Below are positions 26,073-34,972 of a DNA stretch of 64,000 nt, piece after piece (the stretch's first letter is position 1; every line of letters begins with the position of its first letter). The position numbers and the translations under genes were made by a program. Under the pieces are notes generated by a model, which saw only the letters and a program-made list of their open reading frames with translations, was not told where the DNA came from and did not search any database. The DNA comes from Bog-756 sp052326605 (GTDB lineage: Bacteria; Actinomycetota; Acidimicrobiia; Acidimicrobiales; RAAP-2). The stretch is from contig JBKQMB010000054.1 of NCBI GenBank assembly GCA_052326605.1, positions 43,957-107,956 on the forward strand, read 5' to 3'.

Positions 26073-27028
26073 AGGAGGCCTTCCCTGATGTCGAACCGCT
26101 GGCGCAGCCGGTCGCCGATCAGGTTGATGGAGAGGAGCAGGAGGAACATGGCCGCAGCAGGCCACAACATGATGTAGGGGTTGATGCTCAGATTGCCGTT
26201 GGCGGTGCCCTCGGAGATCATGTTCCCCCACGACGGGGTGGGGGGCGGCACCGACAGCCCGAGGAAGGCGAGCGACCCCTCGAGGACGATCACCCCGGCC
26301 ACCGTGATCAGCCCGAAGGTCACCGCCACCGGCACGACGTTGGGGAGGATCTCACGGAACAGGATCCGGGGCGTGGTAGCGCCCATGGTCCGGGCGGCGA
26401 TCACGAAGTCGCGGTTGGCGAACGAGAGGCTCGACGCCCTGACCACGCGGAACATCAAGGGAATAGTGCCCACGCCGATGATGATGGTGATCTTGAGGAG
26501 CGACGACCCCCAGAAGGCGACGATGGCGATGACCGCCACGATGGCCGGAAAGGCCAGGAGGACGAAGGAGCCGGCGTTCAGCGAGATGTCGAGTGACCCG
26601 CCCTTGAACCCCGAGATCAGCCCGAGCGTGCCGCCTACGATCGTGCCGATGGCCACTGAGGCGAACCCGACGATCAGGGACACACGGGCGCCGAAGATCA
26701 GTCGGCTCAAGAGGTCCCGTCCGAGGTCGTCGGTCCCGAGCAGGTGGTGGATGCTTGGCAGGGCGTTGATGGCGGAGTAGTTCTGGAAGTCGGGGTTGGG
26801 GAGCGGCAGCAGATTGGCGAACACCGCCAGGAGGAAAACCAGGCCCAACCAGCCAATGGCCATCCAGAACAGGAACCCGAGCGGCTTGGTGACCAGGATG
26901 TCGTCGGACTCGAGTGTCTCGGTTTCGCGGGAGAGCACCATCTCGTCGGTGGCGGCCTGGCCGGGGAACATGTTGGCGAGCAGCTCGTCGGAGGCGTCGG
27001 TGCCCCCGAGCTCGCGGTCGTCAGGCAT
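26069..27028 (-). CDS. oppC: Oligopeptide ABC transporter permease
   Basis: A 319-residue inner-membrane permease with an OppC-type N-terminal segment, one membrane helix near residues 50-72, then five more in the BPD transport domain. LGTDDLGRDLLSRLIFGARVSL is the family entry motif, and AARTMGATTPRILFREILPN is the EAA loop that contacts the ATPases. FLGLSVPPPTPSWGNMI is also typical. It lies three bases after oppB. The N-terminus has an acidic tail of about 45 residues. Confidence 0.94.
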   Translation of the reverse strand: MPDDRELGGTDASDELLANMFPGQAATDEMVLSRETETLESDDILVTKPLGFLFWMAIGWLGLVFLLAVFANLLPLPNPDFQNYSAINALPSIHHLLGTDDLGRDLLSRLIFGARVSLIVGFASVAIGTIVGGTLGLISGFKGGSLDISLNAGSFVLLAFPAIVAVIAIVAFWGSSLLKITIIIGVGTIPLMFRVVRASSLSFANRDFVIAARTMGATTPRILFREILPNVVPVAVTFGLITVAGVIVLEGSLAFLGLSVPPPTPSWGNMISEGTANGNLSINPYIMLWPAAAMFLLLLSINLIGDRLRQRFDIREGLL

Positions 27029-27031
27029 CGC

Positions 27032-27976
27032 TCACTCCCGGACCACCCTCGGATCGACAACGGTGAACAAGAAGTCGATGATGAACTGCAGCACCACATA
27101 GGCGATCGCCACCACCAGGGAGATGCCCTGGACGACCAGGTAGTCCCGCTGCTGGACCGCTTGCACCAGGGAGTAGCCGAGGCCGCTGAGGGCGAACAGG
27201 TACTCCACGATGAAGGTGCCGGCCAGCAGGGCACCGATGTTGACTCCTGCCGCGGCCAGCAGAGAGAACGTCGAGGGTCTGAAGGCGTGGCGCAACATGA
27301 TCCGCCGATTGGAGAGGCCCTTGGAACGGGCCATGGTGATGAAGTCCTCCTGGAGGGTGCTGATCAGGTCCGATCGGAGAAGACGGTAGTAGACGGCGAT
27401 CGACCCGGCGGTGATAGCGAGCGAAGGCAGGATCATGTCATGGAGGTTGGTCGCCGGGTCCTGGGTGAGGGGAACGTAGCCGGTGGCCGGAAACCAGTGC
27501 AGGCTCACCGCGAAGACGGCCACCATGATCGGGGCGATGACGAAGGGCGGAAGGGCCAGGAGCCCGAATGTCGTGGTGGTGGACACGTTGTCGAACGCGC
27601 GGTTCGGTCGCCGCGAGGTGATCAGGGCCAGCGGGATGGCCACTGCGAAGGCGATGACCTGGGAGATCACGATCAGCTCGATGTCGATGGGGGCTCCGGT
27701 GGCCACGATGTGGGTCACCGATTCGTGGTTGAGGTAGGACTGACCGAGGTTCCCGTGGAACACGGCGTTCAACCAGATCGTGTACTGCTGCAACAAGGGC
27801 TTGTTGAGCCCGAGCTGTTTGAACAGGACGGCCCGGTTGTGCGCGGTGTCGTTGGGACCGAGGATGGTGACCGACGGGTCTCCCGGGAGCAGGTGTACCA
27901 ACAGGAACACCAGCACGGAGATGATGAACGCCACGACGACCAGCTGGAGGAATCGCTTGATGAAGTACTTGGTCAT
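27032..27976 (-). CDS. oppB: Oligopeptide ABC transporter permease
   Basis: A 314-residue permease with six predicted membrane helices: FLQLVVVAFIISVLVFLLVH at the N-terminus, then LLPGDP, the conserved LGLNKPLLQQY and GNLGQS of the OppB/DppB type, and the EAA loop ITMARSKGLSNRRIMLRHAF. It forms the channel with OppC. The gene is 36 bases downstream of oppA. Confidence 0.94.
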   Translation of the reverse strand: MTKYFIKRFLQLVVVAFIISVLVFLLVHLLPGDPSVTILGPNDTAHNRAVLFKQLGLNKPLLQQYTIWLNAVFHGNLGQSYLNHESVTHIVATGAPIDIELIVISQVIAFAVAIPLALITSRRPNRAFDNVSTTTTFGLLALPPFVIAPIMVAVFAVSLHWFPATGYVPLTQDPATNLHDMILPSLAITAGSIAVYYRLLRSDLISTLQEDFITMARSKGLSNRRIMLRHAFRPSTFSLLAAAGVNIGALLAGTFIVEYLFALSGLGYSLVQAVQQRDYLVVQGISLVVAIAYVVLQFIIDFLFTVVDPRVVRE

Positions 27977-28012
27977 GGATCACGCGGGACGTCGAACCGG
28001 TTGCCCGACCCG

Positions 28013-29707
28013 CTATCCGGCCAGCCAGATCTGTGTCGGGACAAAGATTCCCTCGTCGAAGGCGTACTGGGGCGTTCCGTCCGGAAGGGTGGGGTTGTTG
28101 AAATTCTGGACCCGGCCGGCGGCGACCTCGGAGAACACGTACTGCTCGACCCACAGGTAGGGCAGCTGCTTGGCCAGTTGCTCGTTGACGGTCCGGTAAG
28201 CGGTCACCCGGGTCGCCTGGTCGGTGGTATGGCGTCCGGTCAGCAGGGCCGACTCGATGGTCGGGTCGTCGATGCGTGTGAAGTTGAGGCCGATCTGGCC
28301 GATCGGTGAGATGGTGCTGGTACTCCACCACACGTAGTTCAGGTCGGGATTTACGGCTCCGAACTGGTAGGACGTCGCTGCCTGGAACTTCCCGAAGACG
28401 AAATCGTCGATGATGGTGGCCTGCTCCACTTCGGAGACGGTCACATCGAATCCCACCTGGTCCCACATCTGCTGGACGGCCTGCACCACCTTGATCTCCA
28501 GTGGGTCGGGGATGGTCAGCAGATTCACCGTCGGGGTCCCGTGCCGGGCCTTGTACGCGCCGACCAGGGCCTTGGCTCCCGCCGGATCGTAGGTGGGGTA
28601 GTCGGTCTTGCTGTAGTAGGGCGAGCCCGGGAGGAAGATCCCGGTGGCCGGCTCGGTGGGCGGCCCCCCGATGACCTTCTGGACCTCGGCCTGGTCCAGG
28701 CCCTTGGCCAGGGCCTGGCGGATGCTGAGGTCGTTGGTGGGAGGCACTGCCGTGTTCAACATGATGAAGGCGAAGGACGGCTGGCCGATGACCCCGGTGC
28801 TGGTGTCGACCAATTGAAAACCTGTACCGCCCGAGCCCGAGAAGTTGGTGATTGTCGTGGGGTCGACGGACTCGATCATGTCGACCCCGTCGGTGCGAAG
28901 CGTGGATTCACGCTGCGTGGAGTCGGGGATGGGCCGGAACGTGATCGAATCGAGGTAAGGGAGCCCGCTGCGCCAGTAGTTCGGGTTGCGGGTGGCGGTG
29001 AAGTGGTCGTTGGGCTGCCACTGCGCGTAGATGAACGGTCCGGTGCCAATGGGGGTCAGTGGGGCCGACGGGTTGGACGTGGCCTGCTGGATCATGGCCT
29101 CGCCGACGACGTAGCCGACCTGGGTGGTGAGCCCGGCCGGAAACGTGGGATTGGGCCCGGTCAGGGTGTAGACCACCGTCATGCCGTCGGGGGTGGTGAC
29201 CGACGCCACCTGGTTGAGCGCCACGCCGGTCAGGGGGGATGCCTTCAGAGCGTTGTAGTTGGCCATGATCACCGCCGAGGTCAGTGCGGAGCCGTCGTTG
29301 AACTTGACGCCGGGGCGCAGCGTCAGGGTCCAGGTGTCGTAGGTGGAGTTGCTGGTCATCGACTTCGCCAGATAGGGCTCGATGGTCCCGTCGGCCGCCA
29401 CGGCCATCAACGGGTCGTAGATGGCATTGGCATAGAGGAACCCGTTGGTGTCCCAGTGGTTGGACGGGGGGTAGAACCCGTCGATCTCGGCAATGGTCCC
29501 GACCGTCAGGGTCCCTCCCCGGACGGGTGAGCCGGTCCCCACACCGGCCTTGGAACCAGGTGCGGCGGTGGAGCTCGACGACCCGGAATTGCTCGACGAA
29601 CAACCGGTCAGTGCAGTGGATGCGGCGGCGCCCATCATCACGGCTCCGCCGGTGGCGACGCCACGGGACAGGAAGGTGCGTCGGCTCATTCCGCTACCCG
29701 ATGCCAC
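28013..29707 (-). CDS. oppA: Oligopeptide-binding lipoprotein, Tat-type signal
   Basis: A 564-residue family-5 solute-binding protein that captures peptides for the OppBCDF importer. The signal peptide has twin arginines (SRRTFLSRG, R9-R10) and a lipobox LTGC with C36, so export by Tat and lipid anchoring are likely. The mature part has the family runs FNDGSALTSAVIMANYNAL, NPNYWRSGLPYLDSITFRPI and IRQALAKGLDQAEV. GTG 29707 has GGGGGAAC close upstream and is preferred to ATG 29689. It is the first gene of the opp operon and divergent from the glycan locus. Confidence 0.92.
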   Translation of the reverse strand: MASGSGMSRRTFLSRGVATGGAVMMGAAASTALTGCSSSNSGSSSSTAAPGSKAGVGTGSPVRGGTLTVGTIAEIDGFYPPSNHWDTNGFLYANAIYDPLMAVAADGTIEPYLAKSMTSNSTYDTWTLTLRPGVKFNDGSALTSAVIMANYNALKASPLTGVALNQVASVTTPDGMTVVYTLTGPNPTFPAGLTTQVGYVVGEAMIQQATSNPSAPLTPIGTGPFIYAQWQPNDHFTATRNPNYWRSGLPYLDSITFRPIPDSTQRESTLRTDGVDMIESVDPTTITNFSGSGGTGFQLVDTSTGVIGQPSFAFIMLNTAVPPTNDLSIRQALAKGLDQAEVQKVIGGPPTEPATGIFLPGSPYYSKTDYPTYDPAGAKALVGAYKARHGTPTVNLLTIPDPLEIKVVQAVQQMWDQVGFDVTVSEVEQATIIDDFVFGKFQAATSYQFGAVNPDLNYVWWSTSTISPIGQIGLNFTRIDDPTIESALLTGRHTTDQATRVTAYRTVNEQLAKQLPYLWVEQYVFSEVAAGRVQNFNNPTLPDGTPQYAFDEGIFVPTQIWLAG

Positions 29708-29862
29708 AGAGTTCCCCCATCATGCCCTCCCCGTCGCCGTTCACCGGTAAAGTCCGGCAGCGGGCGTTGCCGTACGAACCTGCACTCTGCCACGGGTGCA
29801 GCTGTCGTGGGGGCACGTTACCGCCAAGTGGACCCCCGGTCCATGAAATCGACGCAAGATTC

Positions 29863-29885
29863 GACCCGGGTATCCCACCCGGGTC
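29863..29885. promoter_or_regulatory. Perfect 9-base inverted repeat, probable operator
   Basis: GACCCGGGT, spacer ATCCC, ACCCGGGTC. It lies between divergent oppA and the first glycosyltransferase gene, eleven bases before the TACCAT -10 box of the latter, so it covers the -35 region. No gene ends here, so a terminator role is unlikely. A weaker dyad TGCAC/GTGCA is at 29781-29800. Confidence 0.5.
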
Positions 29886-29896
29886 ACGGTGCTGGG

Positions 29897-29902
29897 TACC
29901 AT
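29897..29902 (+). promoter_or_regulatory. -10 box TACCAT, leaderless start at 29910
   Basis: TACCAT followed by exactly seven bases and ATG 29910. It sets the start of the glycosyltransferase at 29910 rather than the earlier in-frame TTG/ATG codons, and implies a transcript that begins at the start codon. Confidence 0.55.
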
Positions 29903-29909
29903 GCGGACC

Positions 29910-31664
29910 ATGGAAGCAGCTCCTTCTGGACCTTCCTCGGTGATCGGACCGGGGCCCGTGGCTCCCCCCCCAACTTCGGAGGCGGGCGCCACCGGGGCTC
30001 CGGTGGCCGCTCCGGACCGTGTCACACCGGGGGTAGCCGGACAGGCGCCGGCCGGTGAGACCCCCACGTCGAACAGGGCCATCCGGGGCCGGCCGGAGGC
30101 GCAGGCGGCCGACGAGGACCCCCAGGGGCCGCCTTTCGGCAGGACCGCCACCGCACTGATGGCGGTGGCCACGGTGCTCGTTCTTCTGGCGTCCCTTGTG
30201 TTGCGCTTCTGGACCAAGTCGGACCTGTGGTTGGACGAGGCCCTCACCGTGAACCTCGCCGTCCATCCCCTCCACCAGCTTCCCTCGCTGTTGCGGCGGG
30301 ACGGTGCGCCACCCCTCTTCTACGTCCTGCTGCACTTCTGGATGGGTTGGTTCGGCACCTCGGACCTGGCGGTGCGATCCCTCCCCGGTGTGATCGGGGT
30401 GGTGACCGTGCCCCTCGCCTGGTTGGCCGGCCGCCGGCTCGGAGGTCGGACCGCCGGGTGGGCTGCCATGTTGCTGGTGGCGACCTCACCGTTTGCCGTC
30501 CGCTACGACACCGAGGCCCGCATGTACTCGCTGGTGGTACTGCTGACGGTCCTGGGCTTCCTGGCGCTCGACCGTGCACTGCGACGCCCGCGGCCCGGCA
30601 ATCTCATCGCCGTGGCCGCGGTGACCGGGCTGTTGCTCTACACCCACTACTGGTCCATCTACCTCATCGGGACGGTCGCCCTCTGGCTGGCCTGGCAGGT
30701 GTGGCGGGGCTGTCCGGAGTGGAGGCAGGGGGCGCGTGCGGCACTGCTGGCCGGAGTGGTGGGGTGCCTGACCTTCCTGCCATGGGTGCCGATCTTCGTA
30801 TTCCAGTCACTGCACACCGGGACGCCGTGGGCAACGCCGGCCAACTTCGCTGCCATGGTCAGCGCGGTGGCATCCTTCGCCGGGGGCAGCACCAGCCAGG
30901 GCCGGGCACTGGCCCTGATCTTCTTCGCTCTGGCCGGCCTGGGGTTGTTCGGACTCGCCACAGATCGGAGACACATCGAGCTCGACATCCGCACCCGTCC
31001 ACTGGGTCGCCCGGTGACCATCGCAGTGGCCGGGACCCTTTCTGCGGCGGTCATCGGCGGCCTGGTCACCAACAGCGCATTCGATGCCCGATATGCGTCG
31101 GTGGTCTTCATCCCGCTCATCCTGCTGGTGTCCATCGGCCTGACGGTGTTCCGGGACCGGCGGGTGCGGACGGGCATCCTGGCGGTGGCGGTCATCGCCG
31201 GATTGGCCAGTTCGGTTCCCAACATCACGACCAATCGAACCCAGGCCGGCCAGGTGGCGACCGCCATCGCCGGCAACGCGAATCCCGGAGACATCGTGGC
31301 CTACTGCCCGGACCAACTGGGCCCCGCCGTCGACCGCCTGCTGCCCGCCGGCCTCTACCAGCAGGTGACGTTCCCGCGGGGCACCGGCCCGAAGGTGATC
31401 AACTGGGTCGACTATGCCGCCGCGGTCCGGGCCGCTTCGGCACCAGCCTTCGCCGAGGACCTGGTGTCCCGGGCCTCCGCGACGGGCAGGCAGATCTTCG
31501 TGGTGTGGGCGGGCGGTTATCAGGCCTACGGGTACAAGTGCGAGCAGATGGTCCAGACGCTGCAGATGAATGGCGACTATCGCGTGAAGGAGCTGGTCGT
31601 CGGCAATACGAACGAGTTCTATCAACCGATGTGGATGGTGGAATTCACACCGACCAAACCCTGA
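29910..31664 (+). CDS. GT39/ArnT-like membrane glycosyltransferase
   Basis: A 584-residue GT-C type glycosyltransferase. After a 70-residue Pro/Ala/Gly-rich cytoplasmic tail, about ten membrane helices follow. The first outer loop holds SDLWLDEALTVNLA with the acidic DE motif typical of lipid-sugar-using GT39/GT83 enzymes, then GAPPLFYVLLHFWM and YDTEARMYSL. The last 150 residues form a soluble domain ending VEFTPTKP. Donor is probably a polyprenyl-phosphate sugar; the acceptor is unknown. It opens the glycan locus; the next gene begins five bases after its stop. Confidence 0.8.
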   Translation: MEAAPSGPSSVIGPGPVAPPPTSEAGATGAPVAAPDRVTPGVAGQAPAGETPTSNRAIRGRPEAQAADEDPQGPPFGRTATALMAVATVLVLLASLVLRFWTKSDLWLDEALTVNLAVHPLHQLPSLLRRDGAPPLFYVLLHFWMGWFGTSDLAVRSLPGVIGVVTVPLAWLAGRRLGGRTAGWAAMLLVATSPFAVRYDTEARMYSLVVLLTVLGFLALDRALRRPRPGNLIAVAAVTGLLLYTHYWSIYLIGTVALWLAWQVWRGCPEWRQGARAALLAGVVGCLTFLPWVPIFVFQSLHTGTPWATPANFAAMVSAVASFAGGSTSQGRALALIFFALAGLGLFGLATDRRHIELDIRTRPLGRPVTIAVAGTLSAAVIGGLVTNSAFDARYASVVFIPLILLVSIGLTVFRDRRVRTGILAVAVIAGLASSVPNITTNRTQAGQVATAIAGNANPGDIVAYCPDQLGPAVDRLLPAGLYQQVTFPRGTGPKVINWVDYAAAVRAASAPAFAEDLVSRASATGRQIFVVWAGGYQAYGYKCEQMVQTLQMNGDYRVKELVVGNTNEFYQPMWMVEFTPTKP

Positions 31665-31668
31665 CGGT

Positions 31669-32913
31669 GTGAACGGCGGCGAACGACGCGTGGCCGAGGC
31701 GGGCCCAACGGGGTGTCCGACGGGGTCACCGGGCCCGACCGCCGGGGCCCAGAGCAGCGGGGCAGCCACACCGGCCTCCACCGGCACGGGAGCCATGGCC
31801 CGCACCTATGGCCGGGCAGTCCTCGCCGTACTGCCGGCCTGGATCGTGGCCCGCGTCCTGGTGGCGTTCAGCCTGGCCCTTGCCCACTGGACCTACCCCC
31901 ACGTCGTGGCGCGCTCCGAACGGGCCGACCTTCGGCTCCACCAGGGGCTGCTGGCGTGGGACGGTGGCTGGTACGAGTCGATCGCCGGCCACGGCTACGC
32001 GGCCTCCGGCCTGCAGTCCGTGCGCTTCTTCCCTGCATACCCCATGGCAGCCCGCGTCCTCGGGTGGATTCCGGGACTCGGTGTCGGACCGGCCCTGGTG
32101 CTGATCTCCAATCTGTGCGCCCTCGCCGCCATGGCCGCACTCTTGGTGCTGGTCCGCCGGGACCTGGGCGACCCGGCGCTGGGCCGCCGATCGGTGTGGC
32201 TCCTGGCGCTGGCTCCTTCGGCGTACTCGTTGGTCCTGGGGTATGCCGACGCATCGTTGCTGCTCTGTTCGGTGGTGGCCATGCTGGCGGCCCGGACTCG
32301 TCGCTGGTGGTGGGCAGCTGCTGGTGGACTCGTTGCGGGCGCCGTCCGCCCGATCGGGGTGCTGTTGGTGGTGCCGGTGCTGGTGGAGGTGTTCCAGAGC
32401 AGGCGGACCGCGTCCACCACCGGGGGATGGGTAGCCCGCGGCGCGGCCCTCGTGGCGCCGTTGGCCGGAATGGGCGCCTACCTGGCCTGGGTCGATGCGC
32501 AATTCGGTGATATCTGGCTGCCGTTCCGGGTGCAGCAGCAGGGCGGACACAGGGGCCCGATCACCTCTCCGCTCGCCGCCATGTGGCACAACGCGGTGTC
32601 CGTGGCCCACGGCCACCATCTGGGCAGTGCCCTGCACATCCCCTGGGTGGTCCTGTGCGTGGTGCTCCTGGTGGTGGCCTTCCGCAGGCTCCCTCTGTCC
32701 TATGCAGCGTTTGCTGCCGCCGTTCTGGCGGTGTCGCTCACCACATCGAACCTCGATTCGTTCGAGCGGTATGCCCTGGGGGCCTTCCCCCTGGTCGTGG
32801 CCGCATCGACCCTGACCACGCGGCGGTGGGTCGAATTGACCGTCCTGGTGGCCGCCGGGGCGACGATGGTCGGCTACGCGTTCCTGGCCTTCAGTGGTGT
32901 GGTGGTGCCGTAG
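31669..32913 (+). CDS. GPI-mannosyltransferase (PIG-V)-like membrane glycosyltransferase
   Basis: A 414-residue membrane protein with about eight to ten helices. WDGGWYESIAGHGYA and VRFFPAYPMAARVLG match the pattern WDxxWYxxIAxxGY...FFPLYP of the PIG-V/GPI mannosyltransferase-II-like family, whose bacterial members transfer sugars from polyprenyl phosphate donors. The N-terminal 40 residues are low-complexity. GTG 31669 follows the previous stop by four bases, so it is cotranscribed. The sugar is not known. Confidence 0.78.
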   Translation: MNGGERRVAEAGPTGCPTGSPGPTAGAQSSGAATPASTGTGAMARTYGRAVLAVLPAWIVARVLVAFSLALAHWTYPHVVARSERADLRLHQGLLAWDGGWYESIAGHGYAASGLQSVRFFPAYPMAARVLGWIPGLGVGPALVLISNLCALAAMAALLVLVRRDLGDPALGRRSVWLLALAPSAYSLVLGYADASLLLCSVVAMLAARTRRWWWAAAGGLVAGAVRPIGVLLVVPVLVEVFQSRRTASTTGGWVARGAALVAPLAGMGAYLAWVDAQFGDIWLPFRVQQQGGHRGPITSPLAAMWHNAVSVAHGHHLGSALHIPWVVLCVVLLVVAFRRLPLSYAAFAAAVLAVSLTTSNLDSFERYALGAFPLVVAASTLTTRRWVELTVLVAAGATMVGYAFLAFSGVVVP

Positions 32914-33379
32914 GTGCGGCGGGCGAGCCTTCCCCCGGTCGGCAGGACGAGCAACTATCCTTCACCAGCGCAGTGCATCACCGGAGGCGTCCTCATCGGG
33001 TGGCCCGCCGTCACGGACCCGTGGGAGGCGGGTACCCGGCCTGGTCGCCCCCGTCGGGACGCAGGGTCGGGAAGCCTCTCCCGCACTCGTGATCGGTCGG
33101 ACCGGCCGTCACGAGCGCCCAGGTCGCCGATGCGATGACAGGGAGGAGGGAGATCGGGGCGGGGAGTGCGCCGACGGGCGTGACCTGCCGGAAGTAGTGG
33201 CCAACCAGAGCAGCACGGACCACAGCAGCAGAGCAGCAGAGCAGCAGAGCAGCAGAGCAGCATCGAAACCACGATCGACTGGGCTACAGCGCACCGGGCA
33301 CGAGCCCCGAGCGTGTCCCCCTGGGCCCCCGCAGACCAGAGAGAACGGATCACACCGAGTGGCATCAACCAAGGACCGA
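32914..33379. other. 466-base spacer without a supported gene
   Basis: Between the PIG-V-like gene and the flavoprotein gene. It holds a hairpin CTCGTGA (33086-33092) with TCACGAG (33109-33115) and an eight-base tandem repeat (33224-33262). Frames open through it are low-complexity. It may contain the promoter of the flavoprotein gene, but I see no clear -10/-35 pair. Confidence 0.5.
33224..33262. repeat. AGCAGCAG octamer repeat
   Basis: Almost five tandem copies of AGCAGCAG (four perfect, one of seven bases), about 118 bases before the flavoprotein start. Eight-base units would shift any frame reading through them. Confidence 0.9.
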
Positions 33380-34972
33380 GTGGCCAGCCCCGACGAAGCA
33401 GGCGCCGACGGCATCGCTGCGGCCTCCGGGGCGCCCTCGGGGTCGCCTGGGGGTGTGGACGCCGCCCCCGTGGTGGTCATCGGCGGAGGTCCCGCAGGGC
33501 TCACCGCGGCGTACCGACTGGCGGAGGCCTGCGACCCGGTCGTCATGGTGGAACAGGACAGCGTGGTGGGCGGCATCAGCCGAACCGTGGAGCGCGACGG
33601 TTGGCGCTTCGACATCGGAGGGCATCGGTTCTTCACCAAGGTCAGGCCGGTGGAGGAGTTCTGGCACGAGATCCTCCCCCCCGAGGACTTCCTCCTGCGC
33701 CCACGCATGAGCCGGATCTTCTACGGCGGGAAGTACTACGACTATCCCATCAAGTTGGGGAACGCTCTCTCCAACCTCGGCGTGGTCGAGGCATTCCGCT
33801 GCGGCCTGTCCTTCCTGTGGGTCCGGGTGCGCCCACCCAGGGACCTGACCACGCTCGAGGGCTACATCGTCACCAACTACGGATGGCGGCTGTACCGCCA
33901 CTTCTTCAAGACCTACAACGAGAAGGTGTGGGGCGTGCCCGCCTCGGAGCTCTCGGCCGACTGGGGTGCCCAGCGGATCAAGGGGATGTCCTTGTGGAAC
34001 GCAGTGTGGGAACCGATCCGTTCCTCGCTCGCCGGCAAGCGCCGCGACAAGTCGAAACAGGTGACCAGCCTGATCGAGGAGTTCCAGTATCCCAAGTACG
34101 GACCGGGGATGATGTGGGAACGGTGTGCCGACAGGGTCACCGAGCTGGGCGGCACGGTCAGGATGGAGACCTCGGCCACGGCAGTGCATCTCGAGGACGG
34201 CGCAGCGGTGGCCGTGACGGTGGCCACCAACGGCTCCGAGGAGCGGATCGCCGCCTCGCATGTGATCTCATCGATGCCCTTCACCGCGCTGGCCCGGATC
34301 GTCGATCCTCCAGCGCCCGCAGAGGTGCTGCGTGCAGCCGACGACCTGCACTACCGCGACTTCCTGACGATCGCCCTGGTCGTGCCCGAGGAGCGGGGCT
34401 TCCCGGACAACTGGATCTACATCCACTCTCCCGATGTGAAGGTGGGCCGCATCCAGAACTTCGGTTCATGGTCGCCCTACCTGGTGAAAGACGGCCGTAC
34501 CTGCCTGGGTATGGAGTACTTCGTGTTCGAGGGCGACGAGCTCTGGAACTCTTCCGACGAAGAGCTGGTGACCCTGGGGACGAAGGAGCTCGCTGCCATC
34601 GGCCTGGCCGAGACGTCGGACGTGGAAGCCGGCTATGTCGTCCGGATGCCGAAGGCCTATCCGGTCTACGACGACGTCTACCGCAACAACGTCGACGTGA
34701 TCCGCCGGTGGTTCGAGGAGAACGCCCCCAACGTCCATCCGGTGGGCCGCAACGGCATGCACAAGTACAACAACCAGGACCACTCGATGTACACGGCAAT
34801 GCTGACGGTCGAGAACATCCACGGTGCCGACCACGACATCTGGACGGTCAACGTGGAAGAGGAGTACCACGAGACGGGCAACGGCCGGAGCGGCGGGGAC
34901 GCCGGGCGTACCGGTCGCGATGCCCCGATGCTCCCTCACCGCGCCGCCGGAGCCGGGAACGTCGCCGGATAG
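33380..34972 (+). CDS. UDP-galactopyranose-mutase-like FAD protein
   Basis: A 530-residue flavoprotein. VVVIGGGPAGLTAAYRLAE (about residues 31-49) is the FAD-binding Rossmann motif, followed by VVGGISRTVERDGWRFDIGG and HRFFTKV, the pattern shared by UDP-galactopyranose mutase and amine-oxidase-type proteins of polysaccharide clusters. NGMHKYNNQDHSMYTAML closes the FAD site. The likely job is making or editing a nucleotide sugar, but true UGM is usually about 390 residues and the active-site Arg residues cannot be checked here. Start GTG 33380 has AAGGA upstream; GTG 33359 is possible. Confidence 0.72.
   Translation: MASPDEAGADGIAAASGAPSGSPGGVDAAPVVVIGGGPAGLTAAYRLAEACDPVVMVEQDSVVGGISRTVERDGWRFDIGGHRFFTKVRPVEEFWHEILPPEDFLLRPRMSRIFYGGKYYDYPIKLGNALSNLGVVEAFRCGLSFLWVRVRPPRDLTTLEGYIVTNYGWRLYRHFFKTYNEKVWGVPASELSADWGAQRIKGMSLWNAVWEPIRSSLAGKRRDKSKQVTSLIEEFQYPKYGPGMMWERCADRVTELGGTVRMETSATAVHLEDGAAVAVTVATNGSEERIAASHVISSMPFTALARIVDPPAPAEVLRAADDLHYRDFLTIALVVPEERGFPDNWIYIHSPDVKVGRIQNFGSWSPYLVKDGRTCLGMEYFVFEGDELWNSSDEELVTLGTKELAAIGLAETSDVEAGYVVRMPKAYPVYDDVYRNNVDVIRRWFEENAPNVHPVGRNGMHKYNNQDHSMYTAMLTVENIHGADHDIWTVNVEEEYHETGNGRSGGDAGRTGRDAPMLPHRAAGAGNVAG

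Noticed and set aside
26744..28309. 521-residue plus-strand frame under oppC, oppB and oppA
   Set aside because: Gly/Asp/Gln-rich shadow of the opp genes, with no start signal and no known motif.
33086..33115. Hairpin CTCGTGA/TCACGAG as a terminator of the PIG-V-like gene
   Set aside because: It lies more than 170 bases after the stop, has no T-run, and the inner pairs are not symmetric; kept only as part of the spacer description.
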